Shown here: one piece after another, positions 17,538-25,486 of the stretch
Numbering within the stretch: the stretch's first letter is position 1
Layout: every line of letters begins with the position of its first letter
Assembly (NCBI GenBank): GCA_036557705.1
Contig: DATBHB010000096.1
Location: 62,001 to 126,000 of the forward strand
Source of the DNA: VAZQ01 sp036557705
GTDB taxonomy: Bacteria > Pseudomonadota > Alphaproteobacteria > Rhizobiales > Xanthobacteraceae
DNA: 64,000 bases
Direction: 5' to 3'
Translations under genes and position numbers: made by a program
Notes under the pieces: generated by a model
The model's input: the letters and a program-made list of their open reading frames with translations, nothing else
Databases searched by the model: none
Told to the model about the DNA's origin: nothing

Positions 17538-18509
17538 CTAATCCAGCTGCACGCCGGCAGCTTTAACAACCGCACCCCACTTGGCGCGCTCGGCGCGGGT
17601 GTACTCCGTGAATTCGTCGGGGCTGGAAGTGGCGGGCTCGGCGCCGACGTTGCGCAACGCCGTCACAACCGCCGGCGACTCCCAGATGCGTTTCACTTCC
17701 GCCGCGATGCGTTCGACGATCGGCCGAGGCGTTCCCGCGGGCGTAAACAATCCCTGCCAGGCCGTGGCCTCATAACCCTTGAGTGTCTCGCCGACGGTGG
17801 GCAGATCGGGCGCCGCGGCGCTGCGTTGCGGGCTCGTCACCGCGAGCGCGCGCACCTGGCCCGAGACCGCGGACGGCCAGGTTGTCGTCATGCTCTCCAT
17901 GGCGACGTCGATACTGCCGCTGAGCATGCTGTTCACCACCTCGGCGGTGCTGCGGAACGGAATATGCGTCATCCTCGTCCCGGTAGCGAGCTGGAACATC
18001 ACCCCCGAAAGATGCGAGGAAGTGCCGATACCCGACGATCCGAAGTTCACCTTGCCGTCGTTTGCCTTCAGGTAGTCGATGAATTCGGGGATGGTCCTCG
18101 CCGGAACTCTGTTGCTGACGAACACAAGGTTGGGGAAGCGCACCAGCAGAGTGACCGCCTGGAAATCGCGCTCGACATCGAATGGCAGCCGTTTGTAGAG
18201 GAACGGATTGATCGCCTGGGTGCTCGCTGTGCCGATGAACAGCGTATATCCATCGGCCGGCGCCTTCGCCGCATAGGCCGCGCCGATACTGCCGCCGGCG
18301 CCCGATTTGTTCTCGACCACGAACGGAACCGAGAACCTTGCCTGCATGTGCTGCTGCAGGATGCGCCCGATCAGATCGGCGGAGCCGCCGGCCGCAAACG
18401 GCACGACGATATTGACCTGCCGCTGCGGCCAGTTCTCCTGCGCAGGGGCGGGCTTCGGTGCGGCAATGAGGCAGCTCCCCGCAATTAAGCCCGCAAAAAT
18501 CTTCCCCAT
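17538..18509 (-). CDS. Bug-type (TctC-like) periplasmic solute receptor
   Basis: A 323-residue canonical Bug receptor. The start at ATG 18509 has AGGAGAATTC just upstream and gives a proper signal peptide (MGKIFAGLIAGSCLIAAPKP, ending APAQ); the longer in-frame reading to 18572 lacks one. The mature protein shows WPQRQVNIVVPFAAGGSADL, FVVENKSGAGGSIG and GIGTSSHLSG. It is convergent with another Bug gene, but the two are only distantly similar, so they are not a recent duplication. Confidence 0.88.
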   Translation of the reverse strand: MGKIFAGLIAGSCLIAAPKPAPAQENWPQRQVNIVVPFAAGGSADLIGRILQQHMQARFSVPFVVENKSGAGGSIGAAYAAKAPADGYTLFIGTASTQAINPFLYKRLPFDVERDFQAVTLLVRFPNLVFVSNRVPARTIPEFIDYLKANDGKVNFGSSGIGTSSHLSGVMFQLATGTRMTHIPFRSTAEVVNSMLSGSIDVAMESMTTTWPSAVSGQVRALAVTSPQRSAAAPDLPTVGETLKGYEATAWQGLFTPAGTPRPIVERIAAEVKRIWESPAVVTALRNVGAEPATSSPDEFTEYTRAERAKWGAVVKAAGVQLD

Positions 18510-18660
18510 CTGAATTCTCCTGTTCGCCGCGAGCCATGACGGTGCATGAACCTCGCCTTTGCCGCCCTCCACGGGTCAATAATGATACGAATGAGCATTG
18601 ATTGACAGCAGGCCTTCGCGGGTTACGATGCACTGAAGATCGTGCTCGAAAGTCATCGCA

Positions 18661-18897
18661 ATGGATCAGAGACGCACATTTGCTGTCGTGCTCGAGCCCG
18701 ATGAGGAGGGTGGGTTCACCGTGCGAGTCCCTTCATTGCCTGAAATAATAACCTATGGCAAAGACGAGCGGGAGGCGCTCGCTATGGCTGAGGATGCGAT
18801 CCGGCTCGTGCTCGAAGACTGCGCGGCCCGGGGTGAACCCCTCCCGTCGGGAGAGCCACCGCGGATTTTTGAGGTGACCGTCACCCTCGCCGCATGA
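18661..18897 (+). CDS. hicB: HicB-type antitoxin
   Basis: A 78-residue HicB domain: FAVVLEPDEEGGFTVRVPSL, then ALAMAEDAIRLVLEDC. The pattern of an acidic loop followed by a short P-S-L-P strand is standard for type II HicB antitoxins. It lacks a DNA-binding tail. Its stop overlaps the hicA start as ATGA at 18894-18897, so the pair is translationally coupled. Confidence 0.88.
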   Translation: MDQRRTFAVVLEPDEEGGFTVRVPSLPEIITYGKDEREALAMAEDAIRLVLEDCAARGEPLPSGEPPRIFEVTVTLAA

Positions 18898-19124
18898 ATC
18901 AGCGGCTGCCTTCCGTCACCGCGCGACAGGCGATCAGGGCTCTTGAACGAGCCGGATTTGTTGTATCCAGGACTTCAGGCAGCCACTGCCGGCTCGTTCA
19001 CTCGCGCGATTCCGCTCGAAAAGTTACTATTCCCGTGCACGCAGGTGACCTCAGCCGCGGCACCCTGCGTGCAATCATCGCTCAAGCCGGCTTCACCGTT
19101 GCGGAGTTCATCGCGCTTCTCTAA
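18894..19124 (+). CDS. hicA: HicA-type mRNA interferase toxin
   Basis: A 76-residue HicA: VTARQAIRALERAGFVVSRT, then GSHCRLVH with the catalytic histidine and VTIPVHAGDLSRGTLRAII, all typical. It overlaps hicB by 4 bases. It is followed 19 bases later by an enolase-superfamily gene on the same strand. This is the second HicAB-type pair within 3 kb and is not similar enough to the first (15786-16215) to be a duplicate. Confidence 0.9.
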   Translation: MNQRLPSVTARQAIRALERAGFVVSRTSGSHCRLVHSRDSARKVTIPVHAGDLSRGTLRAIIAQAGFTVAEFIALL

Positions 19125-19143
19125 CGTCAGCAGTGTACGCATC

Positions 19144-20286
19144 ATGACACTCACCGACACAACGCCAGTCGCCGCCGCGGTCGCGAGCGACCAGAAGATT
19201 ACTTCGGTCCAGGCGTTCCGGCTCAAGCTGCCCTACAAGAAACCTGTCAGCTTCGCCTCGCTGACCGAAAGCAGCGGTGAGTACGTCATTCTGCGCATTG
19301 CCCTTGCTGACGGAACCGAGGGGATCGCCGAAGCAGTTTGCCGGCCGGGGCACAGCGGCGAAGACGCGGTCACGGTCGCCTATCAGCTGGAGACCTTTTT
19401 CAAGCCGCTGATCATCGGCGCCGATCCCCTCGGCCATCTCGCGCTGCTCCCCATGCTGGATAAGGTCAAAGAATGCCGCGCCGCCAAAGCCCTGATCGAC
19501 ATCGCGCTGTGGGACTTGCGCGGCAAGCTCTTCGGCCAACCGGTCTGGCGGCTTCTTGGCGGCGCTGAGCCGAAGCCGGTGCCGCTGACCTGGATCGCGC
19601 ACGGCAACACCCGCGAGGCCATGGTGGCGGAAGCCAAATACATGGCGCAGGACCGCGGCTACCGCGGCATGAAGTTGAAAACCTGGAAGCGCTCGATGGA
19701 AGACATCGAGATGGTCGCTGAGGTGCGAAAGGCGCTACCCAAAGCCGTGATCTACGTTGACGGCAACGGGCGCTACACCGAGAGCGAGGCGCGCACCATT
19801 CTCGTGCATGTGCAGGATTACGACGTCTCCTTCATCGAGGAACCTTGCGATTTCTCCGATATCGGGCGCCAAGCCGCGATGGCAGCATTCCTTCCGGTCG
19901 CGCTTCTCGGCGACCAGTGCTGCGAGTCTTTGGCGCAGGTGCACGGCCATATCCGCGCCAGTTCCGTGGGCGCCGTGAGCATAAAACTGCGGCGCACAGG
20001 ACTGACGGAATCGCTGAAGATCATAGCGCTCTGCGAAGCCGCCGGACTGCCGGCCGTGATCGGCACCGATTCGGAAAGCCGGATCGGCGCGCTGGTTCGC
20101 ATGCATCTGCGCGCTGCCATTCCAAGCCTCGCGCCTTGGCCGACCGAGACGCATTTCTTCGACAAGCTCGCCGACGACGCCTTTGCGGGTGAATTCCGTT
20201 TCGCGGACGGCACGATCACGCCGACCGACGCGCCAGGCTTCGGCGCCGCCCTCAATCGCCGCAAGGTCGACCGCTACGCATTCTAA
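19144..20286 (+). CDS. Mandelate racemase / muconate-lactonizing enzyme family protein
   Basis: A 380-residue enolase-superfamily enzyme. The N-terminal capping domain runs to about residue 125. Barrel motifs follow: MKLK (K-x-K catalytic lysines), VDGNG (first metal aspartate), FIEEPCD (glutamate), LLGDQ (aspartate) and VSIKLRR (opposing lysine). This places it in the muconate-cycloisomerase subgroup (racemase, epimerase, cycloisomerase or synthase). The ATG at 19144 begins the family domain; longer readings overlap hicA. The Bug receptors nearby suggest an imported organic-acid substrate, but that is inference. Confidence 0.87.
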   Translation: MTLTDTTPVAAAVASDQKITSVQAFRLKLPYKKPVSFASLTESSGEYVILRIALADGTEGIAEAVCRPGHSGEDAVTVAYQLETFFKPLIIGADPLGHLALLPMLDKVKECRAAKALIDIALWDLRGKLFGQPVWRLLGGAEPKPVPLTWIAHGNTREAMVAEAKYMAQDRGYRGMKLKTWKRSMEDIEMVAEVRKALPKAVIYVDGNGRYTESEARTILVHVQDYDVSFIEEPCDFSDIGRQAAMAAFLPVALLGDQCCESLAQVHGHIRASSVGAVSIKLRRTGLTESLKIIALCEAAGLPAVIGTDSESRIGALVRMHLRAAIPSLAPWPTETHFFDKLADDAFAGEFRFADGTITPTDAPGFGAALNRRKVDRYAF

Positions 20287-20368
20287 AATTACTGTGTCAG
20301 CGAGTTCCCCGTGCTTGAGCCTAGTCAATGAGCCAGCCTTTTTCGGTCTGGTGAAGATCGAATCCAGC

Positions 20369-21034
20369 TCAATGCTGGTTCGCGAGGCCCAGTACGAGCA
20401 AGAGAGCACCCATCAGGATGAGGCTAATGGCCCAGGTCGCATCCAAATTGAACCAGCTCCTCGATACAAATTTGAGACCGCAGTAGCGGTAAACCAGCCA
20501 CGCAGATAATCCACCAGCCGCGACCATCGCGATAGAATGAACGGTGGAAACCGCGATGGCCATGCCGAGATTGGCGTTGATAAGGGCCCCTGCTGCCTCA
20601 TGACCGCTATCGGGATCGGCGGCTCGGCAAACCCCCAGATAGATGGGCACGAGCATCAATCCTGCGCCATGAGCGATCGCCACAGCGAAGGACCAGAGTC
20701 CCAGTTGCGTCGGTCGTATCCGTGCCAGCATCCTGGGATGGCGCCGATTGACGAACCGGAAGATACCAAACCCGATGATGAGGAGGCTCGCGCCAATCTG
20801 GATCTGAGGCTGCCATTCGACGAGGGCAACCAAGATCGCGAAGGGAAGGATCACCACCAGCATTGCCAGCAGATGGCCGACCGTTAGCGGCCAAAGCGCT
20901 GTCACGAGCGCGCGCGAACTCCTTTCCATCAGCCCGGCTGAAACGGCGAGCGGCCATCCCATCCCAGGGTTGACCCCGTGATAGAGGCCGCTCGCGACCA
21001 CAGCCAGCCAAAGCCCGGCAGGCGTCCAATCCAT
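20369..21034 (-). CDS. Six-helix integral membrane protein linked to SBP56
   Basis: A 221-residue protein with about six transmembrane segments. Conserved-looking polar spots lie in helices: GLYHGVNPGMGWPLA (near 17-31), TVGHLLAM, AIAHGAGLM and TVHSIAM. Histidine-rich transmembrane motifs resemble metal transporters such as NicO/HupE in style, but I cannot assign it to either family. It begins 10 bases after the stop of the SBP56 gene and must be co-transcribed with it. A role in supplying metal to, or moving substrate for, that enzyme is inference only. Confidence 0.7.
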   Translation of the reverse strand: MDWTPAGLWLAVVASGLYHGVNPGMGWPLAVSAGLMERSSRALVTALWPLTVGHLLAMLVVILPFAILVALVEWQPQIQIGASLLIIGFGIFRFVNRRHPRMLARIRPTQLGLWSFAVAIAHGAGLMLVPIYLGVCRAADPDSGHEAAGALINANLGMAIAVSTVHSIAMVAAGGLSAWLVYRYCGLKFVSRSWFNLDATWAISLILMGALLLVLGLANQH

Positions 21035-21044
21035 TGCAGTCGAT

Positions 21045-22439
21045 TCAAACCGATGGATAACAGAATGAATCCGTTGAGCAGTCGCCGCCGTCGAGCCGGA
21101 TCTGATGCGCCCGATACCCGTCGGCGAAGCTCACCCAGTAATCCTTTGCCAGCTCAAGGCCGCCATCAGGGCTCGCATTGGCCATGACCTCAGCGCCCGG
21201 TACGCCTTCGGGATAGAACTGGTTGTCCCACGTCGAATAAAGCGAGTTGGTCCAGTAGACCCGCTTGCCATCGCGGCTGATTTCGACCATCTGCGGACCG
21301 CCCGCATAGGCCTTGCCGTTCGGGTGGGGGGCGCGGCGGGCAATGCCGCCGACGCGAACCGATCCTGCAAGCTTTGGCTTCCTCGGATCGGTGACGTCGT
21401 ACTGACGCATCTCGCCGGTTCCCCAGCAGGACACGTAGAGGAACCGGTCATTCATGGAAAGATCGATGTCCGTCACCAGCGGGGGGACTGCGCCAAACCC
21501 CTGCAGGAGCGGCGGCAGCTGGTCCTTGGGCGCAGGCTCAGGCTGAATTGTCGCCGTCTTCTCGATGTGGAACTTGCCACCTTCGCGCCACCAGGTCCAA
21601 ATTGAGCCTTCGAGGTTCGTCGTATCCACCACGACGCCCACAAAACCGTGCTCGCGAATGGGATCGTGCGCGGGCCGCACTTCCAGTGCCATTTGGTGGT
21701 TGGCGCCGAGATCGATGGTCTGGACGTTGCGCCGAGCTCGAAGGTCCCAGAAATGAATCCGATGGCCATACTTGTTTGAAAGCAGGTCCTCCGGCACGAT
21801 CCCGTTCTCGAACTGTGGCGGCAGTGCCCACTCGCTCGACACCATGTAGTCGCGCGGCAGGTTCCACCAAAAGTCATAGTGCAGGTTCTGCGGTCCGCGG
21901 TCGATCTCCCAGCGGCCAAGGATGTCGAAGGTCTCGCAGTCCATGATGAAGATTCCCGGCGGTCCGTCGGTGCCGTTCTTGCCGCCGCCGCCGAGCGTGC
22001 TGACGTAGATGCCCTCCGGCCCGCAGTGGACGGTGTGAGGCCGCGAGTAGCCGGTCTTTTTGAACACCTCCTCGGGCTCGATGATCTTGTGAATCGCGGC
22101 CTTGGTGGGATCGGGCCTCGTATCCACGATATAAATGCGCGAGGACCGGAGCCCGGGAATGATCAGGTAACGCCGTTCAAGGAACGCGTGGCCGGTGAGA
22201 GGCGACAGCGCGGACGAGCAGGCATTCCAGCCAAAGTGGTGGAATTCGTCGCCCTTATAGGGCATCGGCACCGTATGCACGACCTGACTGAAGGTAGGCG
22301 AGCCGGGCTTGACATCAATAACTGCGAGTGCGTCAGGCTTCGAGGAGTCCGGACTGAGCAATAAGGTGTAGGCAAAGTTTTCCGGTGGAGCTTCCATCGC
22401 CAGCCTCGGCGAGGCGTGGAAGGTCGGATCAGGCCTCAT
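21045..22439 (-). CDS. Selenium-binding protein SBP56 / methanethiol oxidase family
   Basis: A 464-residue SBP56 protein close in length to animal SELENBP1. Recognisable family stretches are ENFAYTLLLSPD, DVKPGSPTFSQVVH, GDEFHHFGWNACSS, SRPHTVHCGPEGIYVS and YVSCWGTGEMRQYDVTDP; the many histidines in these are the proposed metal ligands. Bacterial family members include periplasmic copper-dependent methanethiol oxidases (MtoX), but no signal peptide is visible here, so it looks cytoplasmic. ATG 22439 is used because family similarity starts there; an upstream in-frame extension to 22586 begins inside a palindrome. A membrane protein follows 10 bases downstream. Confidence 0.9.
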   Translation of the reverse strand: MRPDPTFHASPRLAMEAPPENFAYTLLLSPDSSKPDALAVIDVKPGSPTFSQVVHTVPMPYKGDEFHHFGWNACSSALSPLTGHAFLERRYLIIPGLRSSRIYIVDTRPDPTKAAIHKIIEPEEVFKKTGYSRPHTVHCGPEGIYVSTLGGGGKNGTDGPPGIFIMDCETFDILGRWEIDRGPQNLHYDFWWNLPRDYMVSSEWALPPQFENGIVPEDLLSNKYGHRIHFWDLRARRNVQTIDLGANHQMALEVRPAHDPIREHGFVGVVVDTTNLEGSIWTWWREGGKFHIEKTATIQPEPAPKDQLPPLLQGFGAVPPLVTDIDLSMNDRFLYVSCWGTGEMRQYDVTDPRKPKLAGSVRVGGIARRAPHPNGKAYAGGPQMVEISRDGKRVYWTNSLYSTWDNQFYPEGVPGAEVMANASPDGGLELAKDYWVSFADGYRAHQIRLDGGDCSTDSFCYPSV

Positions 22440-22566
22440 CGTCACCAGGATGTCTCCGTAGCTGATTGAGGTGCACTTGTGTCGATTGGACTTTGCACCC
22501 GACCGGCAATGCCTTTGCGTACTGTCTGATGTTTCATCATCTCCCAAACGGTGGCTGGCGATAAGA

Positions 22567-22590
22567 GTGAATGCCCCTAGGGGCATTCAC
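22567..22590. promoter_or_regulatory. 24-bp perfect palindrome upstream of SBP56
   Basis: GTGAATGCCCCT and its exact reverse complement AGGGGCATTCAC abut with no spacer. It lies 128 bases upstream of the SBP56 start and 39 bases after the stop of the ABC receptor gene. A perfect spacerless dyad without a T-run fits a dimeric repressor site at least as well as a terminator. Confidence 0.6.
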
Positions 22591-22628
22591 CCAGTGGCCG
22601 GACGACCTCGTTCCGGAGAGCGTGAGAT

Positions 22629-23546
22629 TCATCTCGGCTGCTGTTCTGCAAAAGCAACCACCTGCTCGTAGGCAACGTTGCTGTCGAGAATTCCGACATC
22701 GCGCGCGAAGCAATTCATGCCGGCGACGAATTCGCGCGAGACCGCCGTGTCGTAATAGGGCAGATCGCGGCGGATCAGGCCGGCGATCAGTTCTGCCTGA
22801 GCCGGCGGGAAAAGCTTGCGGCCGACTTCGGTGGCGAGCGCAACGTCCTGCTTGAGCGCCGCGTGAGTATTTTTGATCGCGCGGATAGCAGCCAAGGCGA
22901 CCTCGGGCGAGCGCTCAATGAGCCGATCGGTCGTCGCCAAGGCCGCCATGGTGTAATTGAAGCAATCCTTCGGACCGTCGCCCCGGCGCACGTCGAGCAC
23001 GATGGTCCCGGCGCCGCTTCTCACCGCCACCTCCGCCCCCATGCCGTTCGCCCAGAAGCCGTCAATTTTGCGCTCGGCGAGCGCCTTGGCGGCGGTGACG
23101 CCGAAATTGACCCCGGCGTCGAGCGCGCCGGGGACCGGCGCAATCTTGACGCCGTCGCGATCGAGATCGATGCCGGCTTCGATGAGCAGGCGGCGCAATC
23201 CCATCTCCACCCAAGGCGCGGCGCCGATGCTGCGCCCCTTGACGATCGAAAGATCGCCGCGCCTTGCCCTCAGATCGGCATGCATCACCAGGAACCAATA
23301 CATGCCCTGCGCCTGGGCGCAGAGAAGCTTTACGCCCTGCCATTGCGGGAAGGCCGCGAGCGCCGAATGCGCCGATCCGCCGACGAAATCGACCGCACCC
23401 TCGCGCAGCGCCCGATAGGCGCGGTCGACCGGAAAGATGAGTTCGAGCGAGACATCGAGACCTTCCTGTTTGAAGAAGCCCAATTCCACCGCCGCCTCGA
23501 CGGGGAAATACGAATTCGAGATCAAATCAGGGACTGCGAGTTTCAT
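22629..23546 (-). CDS. ABC transporter substrate-binding protein (NMT1/THI5-like), no signal peptide
   Basis: A 305-residue NMT1/SsuA-like periplasmic-binding-protein fold: LISNSYFPVEAAVELGFFKQ, then GAVDFVGGSAHSALAAFPQW and IGAAPWVEMGLRRLL. Such proteins usually feed nitrate/taurine/sulfonate-type ABC importers. Unusually, the ORF starts directly at the first strand of the fold with no leader, and a palindromic repeat begins 20 bases upstream, so either the leader has been lost or this is a cytoplasmic sensor-like member. No permease or ATPase gene is nearby. The monooxygenase and cupin genes upstream are on the same strand. Confidence 0.78.
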   Translation of the reverse strand: MKLAVPDLISNSYFPVEAAVELGFFKQEGLDVSLELIFPVDRAYRALREGAVDFVGGSAHSALAAFPQWQGVKLLCAQAQGMYWFLVMHADLRARRGDLSIVKGRSIGAAPWVEMGLRRLLIEAGIDLDRDGVKIAPVPGALDAGVNFGVTAAKALAERKIDGFWANGMGAEVAVRSGAGTIVLDVRRGDGPKDCFNYTMAALATTDRLIERSPEVALAAIRAIKNTHAALKQDVALATEVGRKLFPPAQAELIAGLIRRDLPYYDTAVSREFVAGMNCFARDVGILDSNVAYEQVVAFAEQQPR

Positions 23547-23565
23547 TTCTGCGCTACGTAGCTAC

Positions 23566-23717
23566 GTAGGATGGGCAAAATCGCCATCCCATGTTTATCC
23601 GCGGCTTAGGGCGATTTTGCCCACGCGGTCGAACTGCGAGGATTGACCGCGTGGGCAAAAGCGCGCAATGGCTTTGCCTCTTCTCAAGCTGTCTTGATGC
23701 GCTTTTGCCCACCCTAC
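23566..23717. repeat. Palindromic repeat (GTAGGGTGGGC family) contributing a stop codon
   Basis: Left arm GTAGGATGGGCAAAATCGCC, right arm GCGCTTTTGCCCACCCTAC, with an internal inverted pair around GATTTTGCCCACGCGGTC / GACCGCGTGGGCAAAAGC. The TAG of the right arm (minus strand) is the stop codon of the monooxygenase at 23714; the left end is 20 bases from the ABC receptor start. Confidence 0.85.
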
Positions 23718-24943
23718 TGCTCCGGAAGCTCGATTGAGGCCGCGCGGCGCTGGCTGGCGATCATCGAGGTGCGGAGCAGAAACGCCCGCGTGCGCTCCCT
23801 GTCGGCGGCGATCGCGCGCAGCTCGTCGAGATTGCGCTTGCGCACCTCCGGGTCGCTCTCCTCGAGTCGTTTCTTGTTGGCGATCGACTGCTCCTGCACG
23901 AATTCGACCGCGACGGTGCGCCGCTGCAGGCTGTAGAGATCGAGCAGGCGCTCCGGCGCACCATCGAGCAGAACCGCCAAAAGCTTCTCGCAAAGATTGA
24001 CGGCATCCTGAATGCCGCCGTTGAGCCCCATGCCGCCGATCGGATTGTTGACGTGCGCCGCGTCTCCGGCGAGGAGAACACGGCCCTTGCGGAAGGTTGC
24101 GGCAACGCGCTGGTGCGTCACGTAGAGATTGCGGTGGACGACTTCGTAGGGCTCGGAAGACGGGAAGAACTTCTGCATCAGCGCCCGCACGGCGGCATCG
24201 CTGGTGAGATCGGCATCCGGCTGCGACGGGTCGGTCGGAAACACGGTGCGCCAGAGTCCGGGCGGGCCATCGGCCGAAACCTTGAAGCAATTGCACCATG
24301 AGCCCGGGTCGGCGAAATAGCTGCGCGGGCAGTAGCCGCGGTGTTTCTCAAAATCATAAGGCGTCGTGAACACAATGAAACGCTCGGGCCAGGTGAAGCC
24401 CTCAAATTCAATGGCGCAGCTCTTGCGCACGGCGCTGCGGCCGCCATCGGCACCGATAAGCCAGGCGCCGGTATACGACCCCATCCCGCGCGGGGAATTG
24501 ACCTCGACAGTGACCGAACGATCCGATTGCGCGACGTCGACCACGGCGTGATTGAATTTCACCTCGACGTTGCCGATCAACGCGAGCCTTTGCAGGACGA
24601 GCTTGGCGGTCTTGAACTGCTCGCACTGCACCACATAGGGGTGGCGCGTATCATCCTTGAGCACGGCATGATCGAACTGGGCGACGAGCGAGGCGCTCGG
24701 CCGGTCCCAGAACTGGAATATCGGCGCGACAAGACCAGCGCGCTCCATGTCGTTGGCAAGCCCGTCCTCGCCGAGGAGGTCGAGGGTCGCCGGATGCGTG
24801 GTCGCGGCGCGGGGATCGGCCTGCGGCCCGTCATTCTCGTCGAAGAGCGTGACCGGGATGCCGCGCCGCCCCAAGAGCCACGCGCAGATGAGCCCCACTG
24901 GGCCGCCGCCGGCGATCAGGACCTGCCGTTCGTCGAAGGCCAT
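23714..24943 (-). CDS. FAD-dependent aromatic monooxygenase (PheA/TfdB-like)
   Basis: A 409-residue group A flavoprotein hydroxylase. Rossmann motif LIAGGGPVGLICAWLLGRRG is at residues 9-28. The second FAD motif GRVLLAGDAAHVNNPIGGMG lies at about 293-312 and a DG-type motif (LIGADGGRSAVRK) at about 166-178. These enzymes hydroxylate phenols or benzoates with NAD(P)H and oxygen. It is 12 bases downstream of the cupin gene, so the two form an operon probably for degrading an aromatic ring. Its last residues EQ precede a TAG that belongs to a repeat arm. Confidence 0.88.
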   Translation of the reverse strand: MAFDERQVLIAGGGPVGLICAWLLGRRGIPVTLFDENDGPQADPRAATTHPATLDLLGEDGLANDMERAGLVAPIFQFWDRPSASLVAQFDHAVLKDDTRHPYVVQCEQFKTAKLVLQRLALIGNVEVKFNHAVVDVAQSDRSVTVEVNSPRGMGSYTGAWLIGADGGRSAVRKSCAIEFEGFTWPERFIVFTTPYDFEKHRGYCPRSYFADPGSWCNCFKVSADGPPGLWRTVFPTDPSQPDADLTSDAAVRALMQKFFPSSEPYEVVHRNLYVTHQRVAATFRKGRVLLAGDAAHVNNPIGGMGLNGGIQDAVNLCEKLLAVLLDGAPERLLDLYSLQRRTVAVEFVQEQSIANKKRLEESDPEVRKRNLDELRAIAADRERTRAFLLRTSMIASQRRAASIELPEQ

Positions 24944-24955
24944 GCTGTTTCGAAG

Positions 24956-25011
24956 CTATCTCCCCTCCCTTCCCTCGCCCGCTTGCGGGGGAGGGTTGGG
25001 GTGGGGGCGCT
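24956..25011. repeat. CCCTCGCC-rich repeat forming the cupin tail
   Basis: The stretch CTCCCCTCCCTTCCCTCGCC, continued by CGCTTGCGGGGGAGGGTTGG, contains an inverted CCCTCGCCCGC / GCGGGGGAGGG stem. On the minus strand it is translated as the final PNPPPQAGEGREG portion of the cupin protein. This sequence type is a common dispersed intergenic element in related bacteria. Confidence 0.7.
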
Positions 25012-25390
25012 TGCTTTCGTCGTAGTAATGGATTTCGAACAGCATGCAGCCGCGATTGGATTTGAACGGCCCGTGATGGACGCCGGGCGGCCGGCAGGCA
25101 TAGGTCGGCGCCTCGAAGGGCTCGCCGCCGTTACCGGCCGCGTCGTTGCCGACGATGAGATCGCCGGAGAGGAGATACACTTCCTCCCAGTGATCATGAA
25201 CGAAGGGCATCGTCGTATGCACTCCCGGGTCAAACCGGAGCAGCCGGGTGCGGCTTCCGCTTTTCTTTCCCTCGTCGAGGTCGCTCGCCAGGATTTTCTG
25301 CTTGATCCCCGCCGGATAACCGGGCGGAGTGACCCAGCCCGTCGCCATATTGACGGGCTGGAATTCGAGATGCGGCTTGTTCATCGGCAT
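24956..25390 (-). CDS. Cupin-domain protein with repeat-derived C-terminal tail
   Basis: A 144-residue single-cupin protein: FDPGVHTTMPFVHDHWEEVY carries the H-x3/4-H-x-E type metal motif 1 of a beta-barrel dioxygenase or sugar-binding cupin, and PPGVHHGPF is the second motif. The true domain ends near residue 126 (FEIHYYDES). The last 18 residues (KRPHPNPPPQAGEGREGR region) are the translation of a purine-rich intergenic repeat, so the original C-terminus has been replaced or extended. It is the first gene of the cupin-monooxygenase pair and may be a ring-cleavage or regulatory partner of the hydroxylase. Confidence 0.8.
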   Translation of the reverse strand: MPMNKPHLEFQPVNMATGWVTPPGYPAGIKQKILASDLDEGKKSGSRTRLLRFDPGVHTTMPFVHDHWEEVYLLSGDLIVGNDAAGNGGEPFEAPTYACRPPGVHHGPFKSNRGCMLFEIHYYDESKRPHPNPPPQAGEGREGR

Positions 25391-25486
25391 GCTGCGCCTC
25401 CGGCAAGTCTGCTAGCAGACTTGCCGGCCTGGAACAAAACTTCGTATGGTCCGCCACTGAACTAGCGATCGCGTGAGGGAATCAGG

